This document shows, in pieces, positions 47,951-59,683 of a DNA stretch of 64,000 nt. Positions within the stretch are counted from its first letter, which is position 1. Each line of letters begins with the position of its first letter. The notes beneath the pieces are model-generated. The model searched no databases, was not told the DNA's origin, and saw only the letters and a program-made list of their open reading frames with translations. Made by a program: the position numbers and the translations under genes. The stretch is from Miscanthus floridulus (Eukaryota > Streptophyta > Magnoliopsida > Poales > Poaceae): contig NC_089598.1 of assembly GCF_019320115.1 (NCBI RefSeq), forward strand, positions 26,517,491 through 26,581,490. The letters run 5' to 3'.

Positions 47951-48585
47951 CCTCGTCGACCTCGTCGGCGACTCTGGTGCTCCGGCTTTGAAGGTAAGTC
48001 ATCGTCGACCTAACCCTTGCTCAATCCCTAACCTTAACCCTCAATCTCTACTAACCCTTGCTCTGTTTTGTCTGAAGCCGTTGAGGGACCGGGGCGCCGA
48101 CGAGTGATGATGGCTGGATCCCTAACCCTAACCCTTGTTCTCTGCCTGTGTTTGTGTGATTATGTGACTTTGAGTCTTTCATAAGTTCTGTGAACATGTA
48201 ACTTTGAGTATTTGATAAGTTCTCTGAACTTGTAACTTAATATTTAGATGATGAAGTGTTTGAGGTGTTTGATATTCTGATCAGTTTGAGGTGTTTGAGA
48301 TGATGAACTTGTCCCTGATATTTTGATCAGTTTGAGGTGTTTGATCACTTATAGTGCCAGTGCCGGCACGGGCACTGCTGGGCCGCCGTGCCTAGTGACA
48401 CGGCACGGCACGGCTAAGACATAATAGTGTCGTGCCTGGGCCGGCACCTCGGCACGGTGGCACTAACAGGCACGGCACGGCTAGTCTACCGTGCCGCGTA
48501 GTGCCGTGCCTGGCCTGGGCCATGCCTAGCCGTGCCCGTGCTAGTGCCGTGCCGGGCGGCCCGTTTGGCCAACTATACTCTGCTC

Positions 48586-48865
48586 TGTCAAAATCTGACT
48601 CACGCACACCAGCCTCTGGTTGGTGAGTGGCACAATGTATGCAAAGTTTTCCAGGGTGTAGTTAGCTCTGCACTATTCATAATCATAAGAAGATACTACA
48701 TCCCTTGATTTGCCTTCGCATGAAAAGGTGTTTTGGATAGTTCTTTTTTCAAAAAAAGAAGAAGATAAACAACACATGCATTGTCTAACCAGTGGCGGAT
48801 CTAGGAAAAATTTTAGAAAGGGCTGAACAACACATACCTCCGACTGCTGCTCGATCTTAAGTTTC
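48586..48865. other. Short flank; possible older transposon end
   Basis: The sequence starting AGTGGCGGATCTAGG at about 48791 resembles termini of a common plant transposon type and continues across the copia insertion to 54429 onward, so the copia may have landed in it. No complete boundaries seen. Confidence 0.35.
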
Positions 48866-48992
48866 TGTTAGACTAATGTAACTATAAAAGGGATTGTAGC
48901 GCCTGTGTGGTTAGGCTTGCATGCCACCCCCGGCCGTATATGTACTCTTGTACACAATATGGAATACAATCACTAATTTCAATCTTCTCACA
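48866..48992 (+). repeat. Copia 5' LTR, 127 bp
   Basis: TGTTAGACTAATG to CTTCTCACA. Very short for a copia LTR. Confidence 0.93.
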
Positions 48993-49271
48993 TGTATTCC
49001 ATATTGTGTACAAGAGTACATATACGGGCGGGGGTGGCATGCAAGCCTAACCACACAGGCGCTACAATCCCTTCTATAGTTACATTAGTCTAACACTCCC
49101 CCGCAGTCTGATCGGGAGCATGACGAATGTTCAGGCTGGATCGAAACTCCTGGAAGACAGTGGTCGGAAGGCCCTTGGTGAAGACGTCGGCGTACTGGGA
49201 TGTCGTAGGAACATGGAGTACCCGAACGTGACCGAGGGAGACCCGCTCACGAACAAAATGGAGATCAATCT
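48993..49271 (-). repeat. Inverted copy of the element's own 3' end
   Basis: This equals the reverse complement of 54121-54399, the same 279-bp length with no indels. It comprises most of an inverted LTR, the inverted polypurine tract and about 160 bp of inverted RNase H coding sequence. The match is about 97 percent, similar to the LTR-to-LTR match. Right of it, CAATCT (49266-49271) is shared between the inverted copy and the LTR tail, so the join has 6-bp microhomology. Confidence 0.93.
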
Positions 49272-49568
49272 TCTCACATGGTATCACGCGGTTCCGTTCC
49301 GCAACCAATTCCGCTGCCGATCCGATCGCCGCTCCGCCGCTGACTCCATCGCCGGATGTGCTGTTGATCCGATCGTCCACCTCTCACACCTGCCGCTGAC
49401 CAGATCGCCTATCCCGTACCTGACCTTGTCACCGAGTGCGGTCACCGATCCCATCCTGATCCGATCGCCCGCCTCGTGCTGTCTCATCGCCGAGCGCGGA
49501 CGTTGGTCCGATCCACCCGCAACTGCTCGCCCATCCCCGTTGTGACTCCATCATCAGGTGTGGTCGCG

Positions 49569-50700
49569 TGGCCGTCGGCCCGTCTATGATGGCCGATGAT
49601 GATGACGCCGCCGCAACTGCTGCCAAGGAGGCCGAAGACCGTCGTCTCACAGTCAAGGCCACTACTCGTGCCGATGCGGCCTGTCAGGCTGAGGAGGCTC
49701 GACTTCGCGCCGCTGCCCTCGACGAGTATGAGCGTGCCCATGAGGCCCTCTGGGCGCAAGCTACTGTCGTCGTCAACGTGAAGGCCCTCATCCCTGTCGT
49801 TCTCGATCAAGCGACGAACACCTACACCAAGTGGCGCGGCATGTTCCTCACCGTCCTCGGCAAATATGCCTTAACTCAGTCACTGTCCTTGAGGACGAAG
49901 CCTTCCCGTTGCGCCCGGCATGGGTTCAAGCCGACTGCTGCGTCCTGACGTGGATCTACGGCACTGTCTCCGGCGACCTGCAGCAATCCCTGATGATGCG
50001 GTAGGGTCCCGCTCGCGGGGCGTGGTGCTATCTCGAGGACGAGTTCCTCGGCCAGAAGGAGTCCCGGGTGCTCCTGCTCGAGACTGAAATTCCGCAACTT
50101 CCGATAGGAGTCCCTGAGCATCACCGACTACTGCCGCCAGCTCGAGTCCATGGCGGCTTCCCTTGCCGAGTTCAGCGACCCCATCGGGGATCGGCAGATG
50201 GTGCTCACGCTCCTCCGTGGCCTCGGCGGCAAGTTCCACCACATGGTGTCCATCCTCAAGATGCACAGGCCGTTCTCGAACGTTCGCGGAGGCCCGGACA
50301 CATCTCCTGTTGGAGGAGATGGAAATCGACGCCCGTCCTCCATCCTCGTCGTCCGCCCTCGTCGCTGCGACACCGCAGGCCTGCGGCCCCTGGCGCTCCA
50401 GCACCTCCACGCTCGGGGGCACCTCCTCCAACACGCCCCCCAGCGCCCACGAGCAGCCAACGTACTGGTCAGTCGTCGCGGCCACGGCGGACGCGGAGCC
50501 CAACAGGGCCAATCAGCTCATCCTGGTGGTGCTCCTCCTAGGCGGACAAGGTGCTGCACCCCTTGGCATGCATCCATCCTTTGCGTACCCATGGGTAGGT
50601 ATTGTACGGATGTGGCCATATGACCAGTCCGCCCACACGCCACCACCTCCGCCTGCGTTCAGCGCTGTTCCACAGTACAGCAGCTTCGGCGGCGCCCCTA
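49569..50700 (+). pseudogene. Copia gag
   Basis: The plus frame from about 49569 has an Ala-rich charged N-terminus, then IPVVLDQATNTYTKWRGMFL, the start of the gag capsid fold. A frameshift near 49885 is followed by ADCCVLTWIYGTVSGDLQQS and, in further frames, SITDYCRQLES (in part) and DRQMVLTLLRGLGGKFHHM. At least three frame changes and a TAG after LMMR. No zinc knuckle identified. The 50600-50870 part is Pro/Tyr/Gly-rich linker. Confidence 0.8.
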
Positions 50701-50879
50701 GCACCTATGGTGGAACCTACGGCACCCCACCTCCTCCATACGGCGCGTTCTACGGGGGACCTGCACCACCAGTGTTTCAGGCGCCCTGCACCAGCGTACC
50801 AGGCAGCGCCCTGGAACCCTACTCACGGCGGGTCATGGCATCAGGACACCCTGACGCACTCCTTCAACACCATGACGCT

Positions 50880-51891
50880 AACCCCGCTGGTCGCTACTTC
50901 CGAGTGGTATGCCGATTCCGGTGCAGGATCGCATATGACCTCGGACGCTGGTAAACTCTCCACCGTTTCCCCACCCTCTTCATTCACTTCTTCATCTATC
51001 GTTGTGGGAAATGGTGCCTTGCTTCCTATCACAGCCACTGGATCACACACTTTTTCTTTACCACAGCGTACTCTTGTTCTCAATAATGTGCTGGTGTCTC
51101 CCAACATTATTAAGAATTTAATTTCCATTCGTCGTTTTACCATCGACAATAACTGCTCCATTGAGTTTGATCCTTTTGGCCTTTCTGTGAAGGATTTGCA
51201 AACCAGGAACATGATCGCCAGGTGCAATAGCTCCGGTGACCTCTACCCGTTCTATGCACCCTCCACCAACACCTCTGCGTTCCTCACTGCACCCACCTCC
51301 CTTTGGCATCGCCGTCTCGGTCACCTTGGGCGTGAAGCTTTGTCCAAACTTATTAGCTCTAGTGTCATTTCCTGTAATAAAGATGATATCGACCACATAT
51401 GTCATGCGTGCCAACTTGGTCGCCATGCACGTCTACCATTTGGATTATCTAGCTCTCGAGCTCATCATAACTTTGATTTAATACACTGTGATCTTTGGAC
51501 ATCTCCCATTGTTAGCGTGTCTGGTTACAAGTATTACCTTGTCATTCTTGATGATTGTTCCCACTATATTTGGACATTTCCTCTCCGCCTCAAATTCGAG
51601 ACTTTCTCCACCCTTTCAATTTTTTTCGCTTATGTTCGCACGCAATTTGGCATCACCATCAAGAGTGTCCAGTGTGATAACAGCCAAGAATTCGACAACT
51701 CTCAGGCCCGCACGTTCTTCCTCTCTCATGGTGTTGCACTCCGCATGTCGTGTTCATATACCTCTCAACAAAATGGGAAAGCCGAACGTTCTATTCGCAC
51801 CATTAACAACATTCTGCGTTCCCTTTTGTTTAGGCGAGTCTTCCTCCGGTTTATTGGGTTGAGGCTCTTCACACTGCGACATATCTTGTGA
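50880..51891 (+). pseudogene. Copia protease and integrase
   Basis: Within one long open frame (50602-51891) the protease motif ADSGAGSHMT (Asp codon at 50914-50916) is followed by the GAG-pre-integrase zinc region WHRRLGHLGREAL with C-x2-C, then the integrase core with Asp in LDDCSHYIW, Asp in QCDNSQEF and the Glu-side motif SQQNGKAERSIRT. After LRSLLFR the frame shifts (about 51835) and the integrase C-terminus continues in other frames to about 52250. Confidence 0.88.
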
Positions 51892-52663
51892 ACCGCCTAC
51901 CCACTAAAACCATCGCCTTCTCAACACCATACACCGCCCTTCATTCCTCTCAGCCCTCTTACGCCCACCTTCAGTGTTTTTGGGTGTGCTTGCTATCCCA
52001 ATATGTCCTACACAGCACCCCACAAACTCGCCCCTCGCTCTTCTTTGTGCGTCTTCCTCGGCTACTCCTCGGAACACAAGGGATATCGGTGTCTCGAGCT
52101 TCAGTCGAATCGCATCCTCATCTCTCGACATGTTGTTTTTGATGAATCTTTTTTTCCTTTCTCCGACATGTCGACCACACCCATGGCACCGGCTGCCCTT
52201 GATTTTTTAATTGATGATCATGATCTTACTGCTCCGCCACTAGCTTAGAGCTCGTCTTGTCCGTGCAGGTACTCCGCTGATCAGTCTCGGTTACCCCGGC
52301 ATGTCGCCAAGTGTGCATGGCACTGTGCCCGTGCATGGGCCTGTTGCCACACCTCGGCATGCACCACACAGCACCGAGCCACGGTTGCTAGTCCCGCACA
52401 GTGCTGCTGCTTCTGTGCCAGTCCCACAAGGTGCTGCTACTTCTGCGCCTCCGTCATCTGGGTCGTGGTCGCACGGGCCCCCGTCACCAGGCGCTGCTGC
52501 CCTTGTGCCTCAGTGCGCAGGCTGCTGCTAGTAGCGCCTCCGTCCCCATGGAGCTCGTCCGTACTGCCAGTTCTGCTGCCCCTGTTGCTCCAGCACAGTC
52601 TGTTGCTAGCGGCACCGGCCATACCGCTGCTACTCGACCGGCTTCTATTGTCCCGGTCACCTA

Positions 52664-54290
52664 ATGCGCATTCTATGCGCACTGGGTGGCAAAGCCAGCA
52701 TCGCGCACCCCGTGGACCATCTCAACCTCCAAGCCGTGCCCATGTCGCCCCTGCCGCGCTCTGTTCGTGATGCTTTGCCAGACCCCAATTGGCGCTCTGC
52801 TATGCAAACTGAGTTTGATGCACTTCTTGCCAATGATACCTGGAGTCTTGTTCCTCGGCCCCTTGGAGTTAATCTGGTGACTGGCAAGTGGATTTATCGT
52901 CACAAGCTACTCGTAGATGGCTCACTTGATCGGTATAAGGCTCGCTGGGTTTTGCGGGGTTTTACACAGCGGCCAGGTGTTGATTATGATGAGACTTTCA
53001 GTCCAGTGGTCAAGCCCGCGATAGTTCGGGTGGTCCTGTCCTTGGCTCTTGCTCAGCACTGGCCCATACACCAGCTGGATGTCAAGAATGCATTTTTACA
53101 TGGCACTCTGACGGAGACGGTATACTGTGTACAGCCCACTGGTTTTGTTGACCCGTCACATCCGGATTTTGTCTGTCGGCTCAATAAGTCTCTTTATGGT
53201 CTGAAGCAGGCTCCCCGCTACCTAGCACACCAGGTTCGGCACTCATCTCGTGTCTCTCGGTTTTGTTGAGGCCAAGTCCGACACTTCCCTCTTCACATAC
53301 CACCGGGGATCCGACACCGCCTATCTGCTGTTGTATGTGGATGATATCGTTCTCACTGCCTCGTCAGCTGGATTTCTCCACCATATTATTGCAGCCCTTC
53401 AGCGTGAGTTTGCGATGACAGACATGGGTCAACTTCATCACTTTCTGGGCATTTCAGTCTCACATTGCACCGATGGTCTGTTTCTCTCTCAGCGACAGTA
53501 CACTATTGACATTTTGGAGCGTGCAGGAATGGGCGCGTGCAAACCTTGTAGCACCCCTGTTGACTTGCACTCCAAATTATCTGCAGATGGTCCTCCTGTT
53601 GCCGACTCCACTCAGTACCGCAGCTTGGCCGGTGCACTGCAGTATCTGACGTTCACTCGCCCAGACATTGCCTATGTCGTTCAGCAGATTTGTTTATATA
53701 TGCATGATCCACGCGAGCCACACCTTGCTGCCCTCAAGCGGATTCTTCGCTACCTACAGGGCACTCTTTCTCTCGGCTTGACTCTACGCCGTTCTTCGCC
53801 TACTGAGCTGGTTGTTTACACTGATGCCGACTGGGCTGGCTGTCCCGACACTCGTCGCTCCACATCTAGGGTATGCAGTGTTCCTCGGGGACAATTTGGT
53901 GTCCTGGTCATCCAAACGTCAGCATACAGTGTCCCGGTCTAGTGCAGAGGCCGAATACCTGAGCTGTTGCCAATGGTGTCGCTGAAGCCACCTGGCTAGC
54001 GCCAGTTGCTCATGGAGCTTCGCCACCCGCCTCGCAGTGCCACTTTGGTTTATTGTGATAACATTAGTGTTGTTTACCTCTCCAGCAACCCCGTACAGCA
54101 TCAGCGGACAAAGCACGTTGAGATTGATCTCCATTTTGTTCGTGAGCGGGTCGCCCTCGGTCATGTTCGGGTACTCCATGTTCCTACGACATCCTAGTAC
54201 GCCGACGTCTTCACCAAGGGCCTTCCGACCACTGTCTTCCAGGAGTTTCGATCCAGCCCGAACGTTCGTCATGCTCCCGATCAGACTGCG
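52664..54290 (+). pseudogene. Copia reverse transcriptase and RNase H
   Basis: The frame at 52664-53269 holds GKWIYRHKLLVDGSLDRYKA, FSPVVKPAIVRVVL and LDVKNAFLHG with the first catalytic Asp. A shift at about 53220 leads to 53250-53942 with LLLYVDDIVLTASS (intact YVDD), MGQLHHFLGI and RNase H start YTDADWAG. RNase H ends in shifted frames near 54290, just before the polypurine tract (GGGGGAG, about 54290-54296) and 3' LTR. Confidence 0.9.
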
Positions 54291-54296
54291 GGGGAG

Positions 54297-54423
54297 TGTT
54301 AGACTAATGTAACTATAGAAGGGATTGTAGCGCCTGTGTGGTTAGGCTTGCATGCCACCCCCAGCCGTATATGTACTCTTGTACACAATATGGAATACAA
54401 TCACTAATTTCAATCTTCTTACA
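54297..54423 (+). repeat. Copia 3' LTR, 127 bp
   Basis: TGTTAGACTAATG to CTTCTTACA, followed by the duplication GTTTC. Confidence 0.93.
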
Positions 54424-54428
54424 GTTTC

Positions 54429-55578
54429 ATCCCCACTTATACTATAGAATTTTGCCTAAAAATTTATGAGGGTTCCACAGCTTCGGTATGGGTAGGAGCC
54501 GTCACATTGCAGCTCTATTGCACCAGCCTGTTGCATGTTACAGTAGCATTAAGATGGTGTGCAGGACCCACTCGACTAGCATTAAGATTTTTGCTACTTG
54601 AGCAGCTGCCACCTGCCAGAAGAACAGCTCGTGAATGGAAACAAAACAACATGGGAAGACCGATTTTAAAAAAAACAACAACAACATGGGAAGAACAGGA
54701 TTTGAAATGCGCATCCGGCTTCCACTCGCCTTCGCGTCACATGCTGACATGCATGCATGGTAGCATTCAGCTCGGCAGCACCTGCAGCAGGCAGTTGCTA
54801 GTCAACTGTGCCAGCACAGCACCACTTGATGCTATTATGCCAGTGATCCATGGCCCGGTAGGCCAGCAGTGATGATGTGTTGTTTATCTTACGAGACAGG
54901 CCTGCACTTTGTTTGTCTGCTTTCACCTGTTTTTGCAAGAGTTTCAGAGGAGTTGAAGTGCAGCTGAAACAGAGTGGAGTGGATGATCTGCTGATCAGGA
55001 CAGGTTCTCAACTAAATCTGTGTCCTGAAGTGATGAGTAAGACAGACTTTCTTGACTCCGATTCTTTCCATCATTCAGAGTCTGAGATGCTAACAAGATT
55101 TGAGGCCATGTTCAGCTTACTAAAACTTGGCTAAAACTGACTGAAAACACTGTTCTGGCTGAATTGTTGTAAAAGAAGAACACTGTTCCAGTTGAAAAAA
55201 AAAGCCGAACAAGCCGGCTTTAAAGAAAAACACTGGAGTTCTAATTTAAATCCATCACCATCAACCTGGCCAACCAAAACAACCATTCTTCTTTATTATT
55301 CATGACTCATGAGTGGCTTCCAAGATCCTCCACCTCTGTTCAACCTCTAAAGCAAATCACCAAGAACGAATTCCTCTTACTCTGCTAAGTTTTTGTCAGG
55401 CCAATGCAATTCCTGCAACACATTTTTTTTCTTTTTATTTATACAATTTCCAGCTTGCTTTGCGATCACTACAGTATCAATCTATCGAAGAAACAAAACA
55501 AAAGGAGACAGAAATCAAACAAGGAATAAAAAAATCCAATCTTGTGTGTGTTGAACCAACGTGCAAACCAAATGCGGA
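54429..55578. other. About 1.15 kb, no gene seen
   Basis: Flank of the copia insertion and 3' side of the RING gene. The frames at 54507-54872 and 54877-55134 have no domain. The 55313-56290 frame is the antisense shadow of the RING gene. Confidence 0.5.
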
Positions 55579-56822
55579 TCACGAATGGCTTCCCTGCCTC
55601 CCGCCGGCGACCCAGAGGATCGCCGCCCAAGGCACCGACGGCGGCCTCTCTTCCGCTACAGACGAGACGCCACTGTCCCCGGAGCCACCTGCCTCGACGT
55701 CGCAAGGCTTCTCGTCCCTGCGGTGCCTCTTGCAGCCTGAGGCCATCGCCGGCCACCGGAACGACGCCGCGCGTCTCTCACCGGAGGATTCTGCCGCGGG
55801 GCCGGGGCCGTCGCCGCAGCGGCCGTCGGCGTCCGCGGAAGCTGCGGCGGCCTCCGTCTCCCACGCGCCCGCCTTCTTGGGGCACCCGAGGTCGCACGCC
55901 GATAGCGCGTGGCGGCGGCGCGACGACCTCGAGCTCGCGGGCCTCCTCTTCGGGGTCGCCTTGATGGTGACGCGGAGCGCGGCGTGGTCGTCCATGACGT
56001 ACTCGTATGATCCCATGGACAGGCACCGCCTCTGCCCGAGACTTCCCCTGTCATTGCCACCGCTGCTACCTGTGCCGTCGGCCACGAGGTCCCTGGCACT
56101 GGCATTGCCGTCGACGCACCTGAGCTTGCCCAGCTTCACCTCCACGATCTCCTCCACCGCGTCCTCGGGTGACTCGTCGCCGTCTCTGGCTCCCGGATCA
56201 CCGCCGTCTCTGGCGGCCGTCTCGGCGAGGCCATACGAGTGGTGGTGGAGCAGGAGCAAGGACGACGATGACGGGGACGGGCTGGAGTAGTAGTAGTCGG
56301 CCTTGGCGAGGATGCTGCCGCGGCAGAGCGGGCACGTGGAGTGCGAGAGCAGCCAGGCGTCGATGCAGGGCACGTGGAACGCGTGGCCGCACGTCGGGAG
56401 CAGGCGGAGCTTGTCGTCGTCGGCAAACTCGCAGAGGCAGACGGCGCAGTCGAACGGCTCGCTGTCGTGGTCCTTGGCGGCGGTGGCGGCGGCGACTGGC
56501 GCGGTAGGGGAAGACTGGCAGCGCGTCGATGAAGGCCTGGTCGACGCCCGCGTCGTGGGGGTGGAACAGCTGCTGGAGCTGGCCCTGGAACGCCGTGGGG
56601 CTGCTTCCGTTCGGCGCCGCGGCGGCATCCCCGACCCGGCGCCGCCGCCGCCGCGCACTACCGCAGGCGCAGCAGGTTCTGTGCTAGCAGGTTGAGCAGG
56701 CCGAAGATGAAGAAGACCATCGCCAGGATCGCGATGAGGAGGAGCACCCCCGGGCTCAGCTTCCGCTCGATGGCGGGAGACCCCGGTGGCGGCGGCGGCA
56801 GCGGTGCAGGAGAAGCGTCCAT
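55579..56822 (-). pseudogene. ATL-type RING-H2 E3 ubiquitin ligase with two frameshifts
   Basis: Minus strand from ATG at 56820-56822 ([14 protein letters not shown]), a transmembrane helix ([20 protein letters not shown]), then a frameshift near 56665. The next block in a second frame includes [12 protein letters not shown] and the GLD-like [16 protein letters not shown] second shift near 56490 returns to the frame of the RING-H2 domain (56323-56448): C-x2-C-x15-C-x-H-x2-H-x2-C-x10-C-x2-C, all eight zinc ligands present, plus the conserved Trp of DAWLL. The tail to 55579 is Ser/Arg/Ala-rich. ATL proteins are membrane-anchored ubiquitin ligases acting in defence and stress; ATL13/46 is the closest group by memory. 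The coding sequence is single-exon as usual. Each shift fits a single-base change, so sequencing error is possible. Confidence 0.87.
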
Positions 56823-56935
56823 TTCTCCCCACCACACCAACGGTGAGTGAGCACGGCCACCCGCGACGCCGTCGACGACGACGACGAAGAGGAACGTGAC
56901 GTGTTTTGTTGTCTCTGGGAGACGCGACATGGCGA
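56823..56935 (-). promoter_or_regulatory. Remaining leader of the RING-H2 gene
   Basis: 113 bp separate the ATG from the copia insertion at 56936. The former promoter now lies beyond the 6.8-kb element, from 63691. Any transcription must start here or in the adjacent LTR. Confidence 0.5.
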
Positions 56936-57439
56936 TGTTAGGTTTGATCTCCCACCAGTTAGGCCCAACGGCATTTTTGGGCCTTGTTCTCAGCGCCCTG
57001 ATCAGGGGCGCCCAACCCTACATGGTTGGTGGGTCCCCGTCGCACAGCGCTATAAAGGAAGGTGGGTGCCGGGGCTCGCAGTACGAGGTTCACCGCTGCC
57101 GCCAGTCACCCCACCGACATCCTAACCCTAACCCGATCTTGAGAAGGGGCGCTGCCAGCGACGGGAAGCACCACCGACGCCGGCAACGCCACCCCGACGC
57201 ACACGCCGCCGCCAAGGACGCCACAGCTGCCGACTCCTCCCTCTCCACCGAACATCGCTGCCGGCGCGCAGATGGCGTCCGCCAACGAGATCCCGGCCGG
57301 TGCTTCAACCACTACGGCCTTCGATGGTCTGCTACCTCTCACTCCCCTTCTCTCTGCCTCTCATATAAATCTTGAACATGTATTCTATTCCTATGCAAAA
57401 TATCCCGATCTGATGAATATGACTAAGAGAAAACTAACA
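56936..57439 (+). repeat. Copia 5' LTR, 504 bp
   Basis: Matches 63202-63690 closely; one 15-bp length difference near 56970-57010. TATA box TATAAAGG at 57051-57058. Confidence 0.92.
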
Positions 57440-58740
57440 ATGGTACCGGAGCCACGGTTAGAGAAGAAATCAGATCGGGGTAAGAAAGGAAATGAAACCG
57501 ACCGATCTGATGTGGATCGGGAAAAAGAAAATAGAAAGAAGAACCCTAGACCTAAATCCTTTCGGATAAGAGAAGAACCCTAGACCTAAATCCCTTCGGA
57601 TAAGAGAAAACCCTAGACCCAAATCCGAAAGAAGAAAGAAAGGAAAGAATATGAACGAACCATAACCCTATTTTCCCATTCGGATGAACCCGAAAAGAAC
57701 AACTCAAATCAGAAAGAGGAAAGTGGAGGACGGATCTACCTCGCCGTGCGTCGGATGAACCTTCGCCGGCGCGGGAGAAGAAGCCGAGCCGGGGGCGCTG
57801 GCTCAGTCGGGCTCGGCCAAGGAAGCGCCGCGGCTAGGCCGCTCGACGGCAGCGTGCTCACCCGTTGGAGAGCACGTGCGCCGGCGAGGGGGCCGGCAAC
57901 GGCGTTGAGGCTCGCTCCACCGCCCGCTCGCTCGTCACGCTCACTCTCGGTTGCGGCTGCGCTGCACTGAAGAGAGAAGAGAGAGTGCGGCGAAGAAGAA
58001 GAGAGAGAGAGAGAGCAGGGGCGAATGCGCTAGGGTTTCCAGGCCACCGGCCGCGCGCGACGTTTTTGATCCGGCCGAAATGGACACTTGGCCGTCGGAT
58101 CAAGACGGACACTCGAGATTGGATGGGCCAACTCGCCGGCCCAGGCGGGCGCGAGCGCGCGCGGCACTTTGTCGGCCCAGGCCCAGGTTGCGGCCTGGGT
58201 GCGGCCTACGCGCGCGGAGGACTGAGCCGAGGCGTTTTTTTGCCGTCTTGGGCCGCGCTGGGCTGAAATGAAAGAATGAAATTTTGTTATTATTTTTCAG
58301 AAGTAATTTCAATGCTATTTTGATGAATTTGAATGATTTTGATACAATTTTTCTGTGCAAATTTTATCCAACGATATTTTGCTCAGAAAACAGTGAATTT
58401 TTTTAGTGCTTCTGGAAAATAATAATATGAAAAGATTATTAATGTTTCCGCTGTGCATGATAATTATTGTTCTCTTTGATTAAATTTGAACCAACGGGAT
58501 AATTTAATTTGAAGAGAAATGAATTTCTGATAATTTTGATGAGATTATGATGTTGTTATTTTCAGACCAACGTTGTTAATAACAATATTATAATTTTTGA
58601 TTCCATGAGAAATTATGCATTAATTTTACTTCTGTCCCAACGGTGATGTAAAATGTTTGCATGGATGAATTATAAGTTTTAATTTGACCAACGTTGAGTT
58701 AAAGCATGGACTTTTATGTATAAATGTTTCTTACTTACTC
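57440..58740 (+). other. Copia leader region, non-coding
   Basis: Between primer-binding site and gag. Frames such as 57865-58266 arise from GC-rich sequence and show no domain. The stretch 58270-58680 is AT-rich. Confidence 0.55.
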
Positions 58741-58749
58741 TGGTGTGAT

Positions 58750-59660
58750 TTCAGGAGGCAAATGCATTGTGAACATTGCCAACATCCCGACACTCAATGG
58801 GACCAATCACCATGTGTGGCGGGAAGAAGTATGAATGATTGGAACTTGCAGTTGGGAGAGGATCGATTTTGCCATCACCTCACCAGTGTCCTACTGAGCC
58901 AGAGGACCCGGTGAGAGGATGAAAATGAATCTGACGCTGATTTCGCTGCTCGAAAGCGTGATCATGCTGAAATAAGAATGAAATATGACCTTGAACATAG
59001 GCAATGGACTCTCTCCAACCGCAAGTGCCTGTTGGTGGCCAAGGCCACCATAGAAGAACAAATAAGGGGCTCAATCCCTGAATGTGCTACTACCAAAGAA
59101 TATCTTGAGAAAATCAAGAGTCAGATTACTGGGTCTACCAAGGCCACAGCAAGTTCACTGATTAAGAAGCTTGTGAATGAGAAATTCACTGGTGGTAGCA
59201 TAAGAGAGCATATTTTGAAGATGAACACTACGGCATCTAAGCTAAAAGAAATGAATTTGAAGGAGGAGGATTTCCTGATTCATTTGATTTTTGCTTCTTT
59301 GCCAAAAGAATATGACACCTTCATTGTGAACTACAATATGCAGCCTGAAAGATTAGGGCATAGAAAGACTCATCTCAATGTGTGCTCAAGAAGAGGAGAG
59401 GATAAAGTCCTTACAAGGTGAATCCGCCTCATTTTGTGAAGGATAACAAAAGAAAGAACTTTAATGGCAAGAATTCTAAACCACAAGGGAAAACCTAAGT
59501 AGGATAAGACATCTTCCTCCAATTCACAGGGAAAGAAACCCTAGGATTCTGAGAATCAGTAGTATGGTGGAGCTGAAAAAGATCAGTGCAAGCACTGCTT
59601 CCAGAAGGGACACTATAAGAGGAATTATCCAGACTTCCTGAAATCTCTGCTAAAGAAAGG
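58750..59660 (+). pseudogene. Copia gag with damaged zinc knuckle
   Basis: IPTLNGTNHHVW is readable at about 58780-58815 before stops. The frame at 58978-59421 carries the UBN2-type gag body (ATTKEYLEKIKSQ, MNTTASKLKEMNLKEEDFL, LPKEYDTFIVNYN). A zinc knuckle near 59587-59628 reads CKHCFQKGHYKRNY: the fourth ligand Cys is Tyr (59626-59628). The rest is interrupted by stops. Confidence 0.83.
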
Positions 59661-59683
59661 TGATGAATTTATTATATTTGTAG

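Larger units (their letters stand above)
47195..48577. mobile_element. hAT element, 1383 bp, probably non-autonomous
   Basis: Terminal inverted repeats TATAGTTGGCC/GGCCAACTATA and a perfect 8-bp duplication CTCTGCTC (47187-47194 and 48578-48585). Dense GGCACGGC/GCCGTGCC motifs in the first and last 200 bp look like transposase-binding subterminal repeats. A TATAAAA at 47473-47479 precedes a pyrimidine-rich, leader-like block (47520-47760) and short repeats of GGATCCGTCGGTTTCC (47810-47950), suggesting this is the 5' end of a formerly larger element joined to its 3' end. No BED zinc finger or hATC domain is seen. The frame at 47447-47752 is not recognisable. Confidence 0.9.
48866..54423 (+). 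mobile_element. Ty1/copia element, 5558 bp, with inverted 3'-end copy at its 5' end
   Basis: LTRs are only 127 bp (48866-48992 and 54297-54423), differing at 3 positions. The target-site duplication GTTTC is perfect (48861-48865 and 54424-54428). Behind the 5' LTR is an inverted 279-bp copy of 54121-54399 (see 48993-49271), then the last 13 bp of an LTR and a primer-binding site TGGTATCA (49279 onward). Gag, protease, integrase, reverse transcriptase and RNase H follow on the plus strand, all frameshifted. Confidence 0.93.

Noticed and set aside
49120..49545. A 141-codon plus frame whose first part equals a minus frame at 53919-54272
   Set aside because: It is antisense RNase H sequence inside the inverted repeat, not a gene; it did reveal the inversion.
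55313..56290. A 325-codon open frame on the plus strand
   Set aside because: It is the antisense shadow of the GC-rich RING-H2 gene; the RING motif is on the minus strand.
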